A DNA stretch of 64,000 nucleotides, from contig NC_080723.1 in the NCBI RefSeq assembly GCF_019097595.1, positions 16,973,011 to 17,037,010 on the forward strand. Direction: 5' to 3'. This stretch comes from Hemibagrus wyckioides (lineage: Eukaryota > Chordata > Actinopteri > Siluriformes > Bagridae). Of this stretch, positions 47,007 to 58,720 are shown piece after piece (the first letter of the stretch is position 1; every line of letters begins with the position of its first letter). A program made the translations under genes and the position numbers. The notes beneath the pieces are model-generated. The model did no database searches. It had not been told where the DNA came from and worked only from the letters and a program-made list of their open reading frames with translations.

Positions 47007-49640
47007 AATACTTGTGTGGGACAGACACAGAGCCTGGGCCAAAGGACCAACTGCAATGTTATTTTTTTTAAAATCAAGACTATGGGGAAAAAACCTGCCT
47101 CCACCCGCCCCTCTCCCTGTTTCATTGTGCTATCTGTGTATTTCTGTGGAATGGTTGGATTTGACAAGACAGTTTATTAATGGACCTGGTGCCTGGTGTA
47201 TGGTTAATCTAATTGGAAATCATCCTTGTACATATGTACATATCATTATGCAGAGTCGATATCAGAGTTTATTGTTTGTGAATAATTTTAGCTCCAAGGC
47301 CTACATTTTCTAGGGACATTTATGAGTGTGGTGCCTGCTGCGTTTGATAACCAAATTAATGTGCAATGCTCTAAACTAGGCTGAAATGTGTGGAGGGAAG
47401 AGTCACAGCCTCGCGTTTCTTTTCTATAGCTCCTCATGCATCACTTCAAGTGTTCAGAGGCGCCTGTGGAGTAAACTGGGATTTAATGTCATTTTGTTCA
47501 AGTTGACTGAAGACGAAGACTAGGGCTGCCTCTGATCAATATCCGGACTGGAAAGCCTCTGGGTGAAGGTAAACAAAAGGCCTCTCGACGTTTGAACCGA
47601 TATTTGGGATATCTCTGTTTCTAGATCATTCCAAGGTATTATGTGTGTGTGTGTGTGTTCAGGAACGTAAGCGCTTTTTCTCTATGCCTGACTGAAGAAC
47701 AAATATAAGCCAAACATCTGTGATATCTGTTGCTTTAGTCTTGTGCAAGCACAATGGACCATTTGAGACAAAAACAGTGGACAATTCTACAATGTTATTT
47801 ACCTTTGGGTTTACACTCTTGAATCCTGTATAGTTTAATCTTTTATTTCTCAGACACACCTGACAAAAATCTGACGCTTCAAATGAATTGTGTAAAACTT
47901 AAAAAAAACATACTAAACTGTCCTGGAGCACAGTAACATAAACAGTGCTGAATCAATTCTGCACATTTGCAGTGTATTGAATTAGCATTGATGAATTCAA
48001 TTCATTATGTACAAGCAGTATTTATAATGTTCTTATAGCTATAATGCATTTGAGGAAATTCAGCTTCGATTTGTTTTTTGTTTTTTATTTTTTGTGGATT
48101 TTTCTCCCAGCATAATATTTTTTGGGCCATATTCAGAGTTGACTTACGTGCACAAGGTGAAAGTTAATACAGAAAAGGTGTATATCAGTATTCTCATCTC
48201 AGACATAACTAAAGGCTTCGATGTTATGTAAGAGTAATCTACATGGTTTTAAACACAGGCATGTTTTCGGATTTTATAATATTCTGAGTTTGCATTCATG
48301 CCGATTTATTTCTGAGATCACGGCTTGGGATAGAAGCTGTATTAAATACAATGCCAGTGTGTTATATTCAAATTTATGGAAAGTTTGATATGTAAATGCA
48401 GAAAACCTCGAACTGAACCTAAATACATACATTTTATATTATTAATTAATTTATTGTATTAGTCTTGTAAAGTCTATGTTTTGTTTTTTTTTGCATAGAG
48501 GACATTGGAGGACATCATCTTAATACACAATCCTTCTTATCTCAAATACTGAGACAAGCAATGTGGGGGAAAAAAATTCTGAACAAGAGCTACTTAAATC
48601 ATAGCATACATGCTTGGTCACATTATCATTCAAACCGTGAGAAGGAGAGTTCACTAAACAAATGGGATTTTATTTTAAATGTAAAATCCTACATCCAGCA
48701 AGAAGTCCATTCCCTTGTTATAGTATCATTGCCCATAAGGAATTCCAGAACTAAAGATTAAACATGAATGTTTTTTTTTTGTGGCTTATCCAGTCACTTG
48801 CTGCAACTCTCATCAGTAGATAAGGAATATCTATTTTTATTGTTCTTGTTTTTTTTTTCTTTTACCTCTATGTAAGCATCATGGTTTCTGCTGCTGTACA
48901 TCCAGACCATAAGCTGGGCTGAATCAAGTGCTATTTTAATAGCTTCTTCATTCCAATGTTCACCATCTTCACATTCATATATTTATCTTTTCTATGGTTT
49001 ATTCTATGGTTATTTCTAACTGACTCTTAGAAATTTTAGAACGCTTTGCCTGTCTCTGTACAGTAACCCAGGTTCCATGTTGAACACTACAACACTATCA
49101 CCATGTAGAAGCCTTTTCAGAAACCTAAGAACTCTTTATAAGCCAATCAACACCAAAAGAACCATTGAAGAGACACTTTTACCTGAAAGGATTCTTTCTC
49201 AGACCACATTTTCTATGCTTTTAATTTACTTTTTAGATTTCTTTCAAAATCAATGAAAGCAACATCAGAGATGTGAAAGACACATTGTTAATATTAACAA
49301 TCCGAATGTGCCACACAGAATATCAACTTCACCTGTATAACCCAGAATTTGTATATGAAGTATTTTCCCTGTTGTAATATTGACATCTTATGATATTACG
49401 GATCTTATGAACTCTGAATACGGCCCTTCATGCGTAGAGTTGGGAGTCACAGTGTAAATGTGGACGTTCATTTATGATAACTGAGAAAGCTTGAGGTGAA
49501 TATTAGCACAATAAGAGGGAGATTTGATCATATTCACAATTGGGGATGTGCCCTATAGCTGGTCACATGGTACTCTCCTTTAAAGGTTGTGGAATTTCAT
49601 TCTCAGTTGCTGCCAATAAACGATGCTGGATCATTTAAAG
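47007..49640 (+). other. Probable gfra4 3' UTR
   Basis: About 2.6 kb between the stop codon and the first canonical AATAAA I found. It contains a short TG run (47642-47660) and a GGTTCT-type stretch near 49075-49200. No coding frame of note. ATTAAA variants at about 48338 and 48754 could be used as earlier sites. Confidence 0.4.
49615..49620 (+). terminator. gfra4: Candidate polyadenylation signal for gfra4
   Basis: AATAAA followed 25-35 bases later by a long T run and then a G run ('ttttttttttgggggggg' around 49648-49667). This is the expected arrangement of a U/GU-rich downstream element. It is the first canonical hexamer I see after the stop codon. Confidence 0.45.
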
Positions 49641-50279
49641 CCTTATGTTTTTTTTTTTGGGGGGGGGTAACCAAGAACGAGTGAAATAACGTGAACATTT
49701 TGAAAAGATTTGTCAGATTTTGTCACTTACTTCACTGAGTATGTGAATCTGTCAGAAATGACACATTTAATAGAGGTTGTTGAGAGGGGGTGTTAGTCCT
49801 TGAAATTAAAGACCTGACACAGATTCCCTGTACGACATGGGTAAATATCAGTTGTGGCAAGGGAGTAGTTCTTTGTATCACAGCAGAAATAATAAAAAGG
49901 TCAATTTGCACATGTTCACTGGCACAGCATCCAATAGGTTATAAAATGCACTTGCATAAGCATTTGTTATTGCTGCTCTTACCGGTTGCTTAGTTGACTA
50001 TATTGTGGAAGCTAGCAAAATAAGTCAGTATTGTACGTAGCAGATATTCTAATGGAAAAGACATGGTTCTGTCTAAATTGTTCACTTTAAAGCTTCACTT
50101 ACTCCAAACTTTTACTCCAAAGAAACCCTTCAAGGATTCTGGGATAGTAGGGATTGAACTTTCTTTTGAGCTATTAGAAGTCACTTGATGATGTCATCGA
50201 CTAATTTGCATATTCTTTGAATTGTCATGATCATTTGTAGATGACTTGTTACATGAAGACAGGTTCTTTTTTGAAGACG

Positions 50280-50430
50280 ATCCTTGAGAACTGAATAGAA
50301 CAGAAGATACTACAGTACAGTAGAACAGAGGAAAACAGAAAGGAATAGAATCTGATAAAATAGAATAGAACAGAGTCAAACAGAATAGAAGGGAATGGAA
50401 TAGCACAATTGAAATGAATTGCATTGAATG
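50280..50430 (+). repeat. Degenerate (GAATA)n array
   Basis: Many GAATA/GAACA units with interruptions ('aatagaacagaagatac', 'aaaatagaatagaacagag'). The Phe/Ser/Leu-rich minus-strand frames over it are artefacts. Confidence 0.75.
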
Positions 50431-50754
50431 GGATAGAATTATATATATAGAACTTATGTCTTGTCGAAAAACATCTTTGGTCATGAGACCACATGCTATT
50501 TACAAATTCACAAAAACTGTTTTTTTTTTTCTTTTAATTTATATCAAGAATAAAGAAACAAAAGAGAGCCATGATAGTAAGCAGCCAAGAAATAAACACA
50601 AAGAAAAATGGTTTTGGATGAAAGAACTAGCTTTTCATTCCGTTTAATTTTTCCATGTTAACAACTGAAAATGTCTAAATGTAAATGTAAATCTAGCTAA
50701 AGAAAATTTACAATGAACATAAAATTAAACAGGTGGGACATAAAATGATGATTA

Positions 50755-51205
50755 GTCATTGGTTGGTGGGAACAATGATGAGCAGTGGTTGGTTCATTGT
50801 TGGGACCAGTGGTGCTTAATGGTTTGTCAGTGGTTTGGCCAATGGGAACAATGGAGCTTAGTGGTTAGCACATGGCAGCAGTGGAGCTCAGTGGTTGATC
50901 ACTGGGAACAATGGAGCTTAGTGGCTAGTACATATGGCAGCAGTGGAGCTCAGTGTTTGTCAGTTGGAACAATAGTTTTCACTGGTTTGTTCATGGCAAC
51001 AGTGGTGCTCAGTTGTTTGTTGAGCACTGACAACAGTGGAGCTCTACGGTTAGTCAATGGGAATAATAGTGATCAGTGATTAGTTCACGGCAACAGTGGT
51101 GCTCAGTGATTGGTTTTTGAGAACAATGGTGATCAGTGGTTGGACATTGGGAACTGTGGAGCTTAGTGGTTAGTTAATGGCACCGATAAAGATCAATGGT
51201 TGGTT
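50755..51205 (+). repeat. Minisatellite, about 30-bp unit arranged as dimers
   Basis: Alternating variants 'gggaacaatggagcttagtg' plus 'gttagtncat' and 'ggcagcagtggagctcagtg' plus 'gttggtcatt' give a roughly 60-bp higher-order period over about 450 bp. The 106-codon Trp/Gln/Ser-rich frame (50759-51079) is a readthrough of the array. It looks protein-like only because the unit pair is close to a multiple of three. Confidence 0.85.
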
Positions 51206-52686
51206 TTAAAAGTATGAACAATCCAAAGGGCACATGATGAGGCCTGTTTTTCTAAAAGGGCATAGGTTGCTGGTTCTTAGACCTGCCTTGCTCTAGGGTG
51301 CTGGATCATAGAACCCATTTGCAGTTCTCCTTCACTTAGCCATAGAAGACAATTTAGGCCATTCTAATCTTAAGAAATTTAAATATCACCTGTTTCTTCA
51401 TGGCTGGTACTTCTGGTATTGCTTGATTTCTGGTAAGTGGCTGTTAGAAATAATTGGTCATTTTAATTGTTTAGCTAATTTTTGAAAAGTGCCACCAATC
51501 AGCTCCCTAATCTGTCAACCAAATGACTCTACAGGGAGTAGACTTCAGTAGCTCTGGTGTAGAACTGCTATAGTCTTAATCTCTCACATCTGATGTTGGT
51601 TAGCTTCTGGTAATAAATATGAACTGACCTCTGAACTTAAGTTTAGAGGTAACACAATAAATTCTTATTTAAAGCATCAAGTTCTTACTCTGTTTATACA
51701 ACAAAGATAAGGGTGAAAAGAGATTTCTGTTACTGAAAATGTTCAGAAAAAGATTTTTTACACTTTTAATTTAGTTTTCAGAAATTGTTTGGTTTGAGCC
51801 AACTAATCTCAGTTTTTTGAACAACACCCTTGTAAGAAACCCTTTTATCTTCAGTGACAGCAAATCTTTTGACCTTTCTTCCATCTTGGCAGCCGTACAG
51901 TCTAACCTCCTTTACTGACATCAATGATCTCTCCAATCTTGTTGATATACTCATCTCCTATAATCATTTATTTCTGCCATTTTCAGTGACCTTGCTCCTC
52001 TTAAGACTTGACTGATCTCATCCACTCACAACTCTCTTTAGTTAGACCTATGATCTATGTTATGAAATGTGCAGGTAAGCATATTGAGTGCTTATATAAG
52101 AACATTGACCTCACTGGCTTACAGTAAACATTCATTCAAGTAAAGGGATGCACTAAATGCTGCTCATTCCACCTATTTGTCCTCTATTATTAATAGGCAG
52201 CGAACCCTCCAGAATGCTCTTTGCCACTATAAACATCTGTCCAGAGCTTTGTGAACCAATGCAAAGCTTTGCTTTATTTTTCCTCAGTGATTATATTAGT
52301 GTTCCATTGCAAAATTTTCCTTTCCTTACTTGTACTCTTATTTTCCCGTCTCAGCAGTAAGCCATGCCCTTGAGTCTCAAACTCAAAAATAATTAAAATT
52401 TTCAAGCAAAGTGCTAGAAAGGGTAATACCTGCTCCTCTGTCTACTCTATAGCACTGAGACAGCCCTAACAGTGAATAATAATCTTCTAATAATAGTCTC
52501 TTTGCTATCCCAAGCCACTGCAATATACTTGCAGAATGCTCATAAAAAGTAGAATAAAAATAGAATAGAAATAGATACAATAAAAATAGAAAAAATATAT
52601 AAAACTTATTACCTGCACAAGCAAGGGGGAAAAAAGAGTATTTATATAAAGTGATTTATTCAATTAGTGCAATATATGCTGTGAAG

Positions 52687-52750
52687 ATAGAATAGAATAG
52701 AATAGAATAGAATAGAATAGAATAGAATAGAATAGAATAGAATAGAATAG
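52687..52750 (+). repeat. (AATAG)n pentanucleotide microsatellite
   Basis: About 13 uninterrupted AATAG units, ending directly at the left terminus of a Tc1-like element. Confidence 0.95.
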
Positions 52751-53637
52751 ACTATATTGCCAAACGTTTTGGGACACCTCTCCAAATCATTGAATTCAGG
52801 TGTTCCAATCACTCCTATGGCCACAGGTGTATAAAATCAAGTACCTAGGCATGCAGACTGCTTCTGCAAACATTTGTGAAGAATGGTTTGCTCTCAGGAG
52901 CTCAGGGAGATCAAGCGTGGTACCGTGATAGGTTCCCACCTGTGCGATAAGTCCATTCGTGAAATTTCCTCACTACTAAATATTCCACGTTCACCTGTTA
53001 GTGGCATTATAACAAAGTGGAAGCAATTGGGAACAACAGCAACTCAGCCACAAAGTGATCACAGAGCGGGGTCAGCACATGCTGCACAGTGTGCAGAAGT
53101 CGCCAACTTTCTGCAGAATCAATAGCTACAGACCTCCAAGCTTCATGTTCATGGCCCCTTAGTTCCAGTGAAAGGAACCCTTAATGCTTCAGCACACCAA
53201 GACATTTTGGACAATTTCATGCTCCCAACTTTGTGAGAACAGTTTGGGGATGACCCCTTCCTGTTCCAACATGACTGCACACCAGTGCTCAAAGCAAGCT
53301 CCATAAAGACCTGGATGAGTGAGTTTGGTGTGGAGGAACTTCACAGAGTCCTGACCTCAACCTGATAGAACACCTTTGGGATGAATTAGAGCGGAGACTG
53401 CAAGCCAGGCCTTCTCGTCCAACATCAGTGCCTGATCTCACAAATGCTCTTCTAGAGGAATTGTCATAAACACACTCCTAAACCTTGTGGAAAGCCTTCT
53501 CGGAAGAGTTGAAGCTGTTATAGCTGCAGAGGGCAGACCAACTCTAAATTAAACCCTACGGATTAAGAATGAGATGTCATTAAAATTCAAGTGCATGTAA
53601 AGGCAGATGTCCCAAAACCTTATGGCAATATAGTGTA
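52750..53637 (+). mobile_element. Tc1-like transposon, both ends present, internally deleted
   Basis: The left end 'ctatattgccaaacgttttg' plus 'ggacacct' is matched in inverse orientation by the right end 'aggcagatgtcccaaaacct' plus 'tatggcaatatagtg'. At about 890 bp it is shorter than a full Tc1-like element. The N-terminal DNA-binding part is readable from 52883 (REIKRGTVIGSHLCDKSIRE, ISSLLNIPRSPVSGIITKWK). The C-terminal catalytic remnant (FQHDCTPVLKASSIKTW near 53260) is out of frame with it, and the segment between, with the first catalytic Asp, is missing. Stops interrupt the rest. It is non-autonomous and dead as a gene. Confidence 0.85.
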
Positions 53638-54454
53638 GATCTTTACTGTTATTGTTTTAAAAATAAGGAGTCAGCTCATAAGGAAGTGCAATGTAAAAAG
53701 AAAGAGGCAAAGAAAACAGTGTGGTATTGGATATAAAAGTTTGTGTGAAAACAAGTAATGTAGTACAAATATGGCACTACAGTATAAATGTGTTATGTGT
53801 GTATGTGTGTTGTGTATTGTTGAGAGGAAGAGGTGTATTGTACTTCCAGTTCTTGTGGTATGGGTTTATTGTACATTAATGTTTGGGAGAGGAGGGAGGG
53901 GAGGAGGAGGATTCCTGCATTCTCCATTCTGCTTGGTTCTGTTCCCAAACCAGACTTTGATGCTTCCCATCAGGATGCTCTCAACAGTGCAGGTGTAAAA
54001 GTTCCTTAGCACCTTAGAGGGCAGTTTAAAGTCACTTAAGTGTCTAAGGTGGTAAAGATGCTGATGTTAATATGACAGGACCATGATAGCGTTTAGACCA
54101 TATTTCAGTGTTTTATCTGTTGAAGCTGAACATTCCTCACTCATTACTCTCTTAAAAAATCTGAATCTCTCCCTAATTGGAGAAAAATAATGGCCCATCA
54201 CAAGAAGTTGCTCAAGGTTTCCTTTTCTTCATAAAGTGTTTTCTTCTGCTTATCCAACAGAAATAGTCATTAGCATAGTCTTAACTTATCCATATACAGA
54301 TGACACTTTACCTGAGCTCTCCAACATTCCTTGACTTTGTTCTCATCTTATCAGAGAATAAGCCAAAACCCTGGCATAATGCCATACATTTTTAAAATAT
54401 ATTTGGCACAAAGCTTAATAATTAGGTGTATACAACATGTGCTTGCTTTATAGT

Positions 54455-54920
54455 GTACATCAGTTCTACAAAAATTATGGTCACTAACATTCCAGTTTTA
54501 CTGAGTCTGTAGCCACTGTAGCCTCAATTTCCAGTTCTGGGCTCAGAGAAGTAGAACCTGATCTGGACTTCTGCTTTTGTAACCCTTCCACCTTTAAATT
54601 TCTAAATGTTATGCATTCTGTGTTGTGTTTCTGCTCAGCATACCTGTAAAGAGTGGTTATGTGAATTATTATAAATTTGCTGTCAGTTTCAACCAGTTTG
54701 GCTATTTTTCTCTGACTTCTCTCATCATCAAGGCATTTCAACCCACAGAGCCACCACGCACTGGATGCTTTTTGTTTGTTCAAAGCATTTTGTTAAACTC
54801 CAGAGACTGATAGAAACACTCAAGTGTTTAGCAATTTCTATAATACTCAAATCAGCTCAACTGATCCCAGCACAGTCAACACAATGATATCACAGTTTCC
54901 ATCATTTTGAGTTTAACCGA
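54455..54920 (-). mobile_element. Tc1-like transposase N-terminal relic
   Basis: The reverse-strand frame (54783-54484) includes RSQRKIAKLVETDSKFIIIH, then ITTLYRYAEQKHNTECITFR and NLKVEGLQ. This follows the Tc1-like pattern RGQRRMARLVRADRKATVTQITTRYN...SERTTRRTLRRMGY. The frame is open for 99 codons but heavily substituted, and no catalytic core follows. It is a different Tc1-like lineage from the element at 52750. Confidence 0.65.
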
Positions 54921-55139
54921 AGCTCTTGATGTATCTCTATGCTTTTACAGTGTGTATTGCTTTTCTGCCACATGATGTACTCATGTTTCTCTTAAAGTGA
55001 CTGTTGTCTATGATAATTTCTATAGGCATCTTGGATTGGGGTTGGGAAAATCAATTAAATCTATATGCTGAGCTAAAAGCAGTTTGTTTCTAAAAGAGCC
55101 CCTGGACAGAGGAGAAAAGGGCATGGAGCTGTAATGTAG

Positions 55140-55193
55140 TGCACACACACTGACACACACACACACACTCGCACACAAACACACACACACATT
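55140..55193 (+). repeat. (CA)n microsatellite, imperfect
   Basis: CA units with CT and AA interruptions. Confidence 0.9.
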
Positions 55194-57889
55194 AGGCTTC
55201 TCATCTCCTCATTTCCATCGCTTTCATTTAATTGATCTGCCTTGGAAGAGAAACCCACCACGTCATAATCCATCTAACTCCTGCATTGGCTCCTGTATGA
55301 AAGGGTAATTGGTTGATAGATTTTTTGGAATGTGAATCATAATGCAATTTCCTTTCTATTTCTGATCGAGTTTTGAATAAAGGTGAGACATAAGGCCACG
55401 GGTTTCCAGTACGTGACAGATCTGGGGCAGCGCTTTGACACTGGCTGAACTAAGACCATTACCAAAAGTGCCGGAATGAGGCAACATAAGCAGTGTTGTG
55501 TAAGGCATACATACTGGGGTTTTTTTTTTACATATTAATGTAGTTTTTATTACAAAGTGGTAAAGCAATGACACACCTCTAAGACAATACTTTTTTAACA
55601 GACCTTTACTCATTCTACTGCAGTATTTATTATTAATTAATGATAATACGGTATCATTATTATCAGAAATTAGTAATGGAACAAATTCATTTCAAAACAT
55701 GCTACTGCCTTTGCTTAGGAGACTTTTTTTTTTATTCATAGGACAAGATACAAAGGGATGGCTGAAGTGGAGAACCCTCTATGCAATGTCTAATTCAAGC
55801 TGCTGTCAGTGGGCATTTGATGGTTCGATGGTTTAAATTCATCTTTGAATCCTCAATGCTTTTTTTAACACAGTAATGACCAGCTTTCATCAACTCCCTT
55901 TAGATATGGCTGATCCTCCTAGATGGCTTTTAAATGAATATGACACTTTAAGGTGATTCTTCTGCTGAGCTGAGCTGATCCTGACCCACATTATTTTACT
56001 GTGCCGGAAAGGCTATATTGGTTGTGAATTTATTACTCTTCATTGCTGGCATTTGCAAATCATATGTGCTTGATATTTGAGCGTGATTTCTGTAAAAGAA
56101 GGGCTGAGAGCTCTGAGCATGAGATTGTTTTGTTGGCTGATAAACATAAAGCTTATTGCACATAAGCAAAATGCCAACCTGGTGCTTCTAATATCTTGCT
56201 GTTGATGTGAGTGCTGTTATTTTCTATTGCTTGCCGCAGCATAACTTTTATGTAGGACACTAAGAGTCTTATTTAGAGCTGGTAATAGCATTTTCTCTGC
56301 AGATACCCCATTTTCTCCAAAGTTCATCTCCAACAAGGTCTTAAAGCTGAGCATGATCAATAGGAACAATTGAGAAGTGTGCTGGGGGGTCGAAACCTCG
56401 TTCCATTCCAGCTTCATCTGGGCTCTATATCTAGCTGTTCACTCTCCTCTCTCCCAAGGATGTGATGGCATTCAAAGGAACTCTTTGCACACACAACTAT
56501 TATTTCCTCAGCTGGAGTTTGCAAGAGGAGAATTAAAATTGATTTAAAGATTGTGCTAAAGTTCCCAGATGTGCACAGTTTATGCCTCAGCAATGCTACA
56601 AAAACCTTTATTTCGAATTCAAAGTCTTTTTATATCACCTTCTTCTTTGAGCCATGCTTGAGTATAATGTATGTTTAAATTCTACACCACCTCTCGGTAA
56701 TGAATTATTTCATCTCCAAACTCTCGTCATTTAATAAGGAAATTTAGCTCAAGTTCTCTTTTGTTTAGCAGAATAACACACAATTGCCAACAATCAGCAG
56801 TTGACTTCAGTCAACTTCATCTAAAGTTATGAAAAACAGAATATTAATAACATGCATTAACAATGATCCAAATCAACATTGCACTCATGCCCTCCCTAAT
56901 TAAACAAATTACACATGATGTAATTGTGCACACTGTGCCAACACTGGCTAGAAGTCTATGTCCTAATAGCTTCATGACACATTTCAACTTCTCTACTATT
57001 TACTGCATTTACTCTTAATACTGTGTCTACCATTAAATATTTTCAGTATTTAGACAACACTTTTAGTCATTGTTCAATTTCGTGTAAAAATGCACACGAT
57101 TGTCGTTTGCCAGAACGTTAGAAGATGTACCTAAATCATCATTGTAGAGGAGAAAATCCTCTGTGCCATGCTTCATAGAATTGACCATTTAGACCAAACA
57201 TTGTGCATGTAATTCTTTTAACTATGTTTTTTTCTGGTTTTCAATGTTTTGTTTTTGTATTTATTGATGTATACAGTTTCCTTTACAAAACCTGCAATTC
57301 TGAGCCCTATTTACCTGCATACCTTTAGCCTTTTTCAGGTTTTTACCCTGACCATTGTTTTGGATTTTGTACATATTACTAACTGCCAATGGGTCCTCTT
57401 AACCTGGAATCCTCTCAAGTCTGTCTTTATTATAGAGTCCTTGGATTGCGGCAGAGTCTGGCTTTCTTTAAGTGGCTCTGGAAAAATAATGTGCAATGTG
57501 TAATGTATTGTGCTGTGTGTATGCAATGGATGTGGCAACAAGACACCATAACCTCAGGGATGTCTCAAGGTCCTTTTTATTATTTTTAAAGAATAAATGG
57601 GCACACACAGGGGTGGGAGTGGGGGAGGGGCAATAAGGAAAGTAAAAGGATAAGAGAAAAGAAAAGAAAACATGTCACGTGTCAAAATGCTCACGCAACT
57701 ATCTCAGGTTGGAGGTGACAATACAATGGAGTAGGTAATGCTCTCACGGTTCACACTGGTCCCCTCAGCACTTTTGGAGCTTTGTCCAAACACTCCAGCA
57801 CTTTTGCACATTTACTGCTGACCACATACATTTCCCATAGCCACAGTCTACTTGTCCTGTCCAGATACTTTCAAACATTAAGAACCATT

Positions 57890-58720
57890 CCCCATAAATG
57901 CATCCTTATACCCTAACCAGCTATTTCTGACCCTGAAGAATCCTGCCCCTATAACTTGACCCCTAAACTCTGCCCAGCTACTTCTGACCCTCAAGAACCC
58001 TCCCCCATGACTGCATCCTTAAACCTTACCCAGCTGCATCTTACCCTCAAAAATCCTGTTCCATGTACACATCATTAAACCCTGTCCATCTACTTCTGAT
58101 CCTAAAAGAACCCTGCCCAGTGACTGCATCTGTAAATCCTGTCCAGCTACTCCTGACCTTCACAAACCCTGTCCCATGACTGCATCTGTAAATCTTGTCC
58201 AGCTGTGTCTGATCCTTAGGAAACCTGCCCAGCTAATTCTGACTCTCAAGAAATCTGGCCCATGACTGCATCTGTAAACCATGCACAGCTACATCTGACC
58301 CTCCAAAACCCAACCCTGTGACTGCATCTTCAAACCATGCTCACCTACTTCTGACCATCAGGAACCCTGCCTCATGACTGTATCCTTAAACCCTGCACAG
58401 CTACTTCTGACCCTCCAGAACCTTGCCTCATGAATGCATCCTCAAAAACTCTGCCATGACTACCATGACTGCATCTGTAAATCCTGTCCAGCTACTTCCG
58501 ACCCTTAGGAACCCTGCCCAGCTACTTCTGACTCTCAAGAACCCAGGCCCATGACAGCATCTATAAACCCAGTACAGCTGCTTCTGACTCCCATGACCCA
58601 TAACTGCAACTTTGAACCCTGTCCTGATGTTTATAACCCTCAAAACCTTTGCCGCAGGGTCTTAAAACCATGCCCAGCTACTTTCAAACCCTCACAAGCC
58701 ATGCCCAGCTACTTGTGCTG
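57890..58720 (+). repeat. Minisatellite, about 56-bp unit, roughly 14 copies
   Basis: The unit runs 'cccagctacttctgaccctc', then 'aagaaccctgccccatgact', then 'gcatctgtaaaccctg'. It recurs from about 57908 to 58715 with substitutions and a few truncated units (for example near 58200 and 58440). Frames across it on both strands are not genes. Confidence 0.9.

Noticed and set aside
50759..51079. 106-codon Trp/Gln-rich repeat protein
   Set aside because: It is the translation of a minisatellite whose period is close to a multiple of three.
52883..53125. Intact Tc1-like transposase gene
   Set aside because: The N-terminal frame stops after about 80 codons, and the catalytic remnant lies downstream in another frame with stops and a missing central part.
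57890..58720. CRISPR-like array of regularly spaced repeats
   Set aside because: Units are contiguous and diverged, with no conserved direct repeat separated by unique spacers, and the host is a vertebrate. It is a minisatellite.
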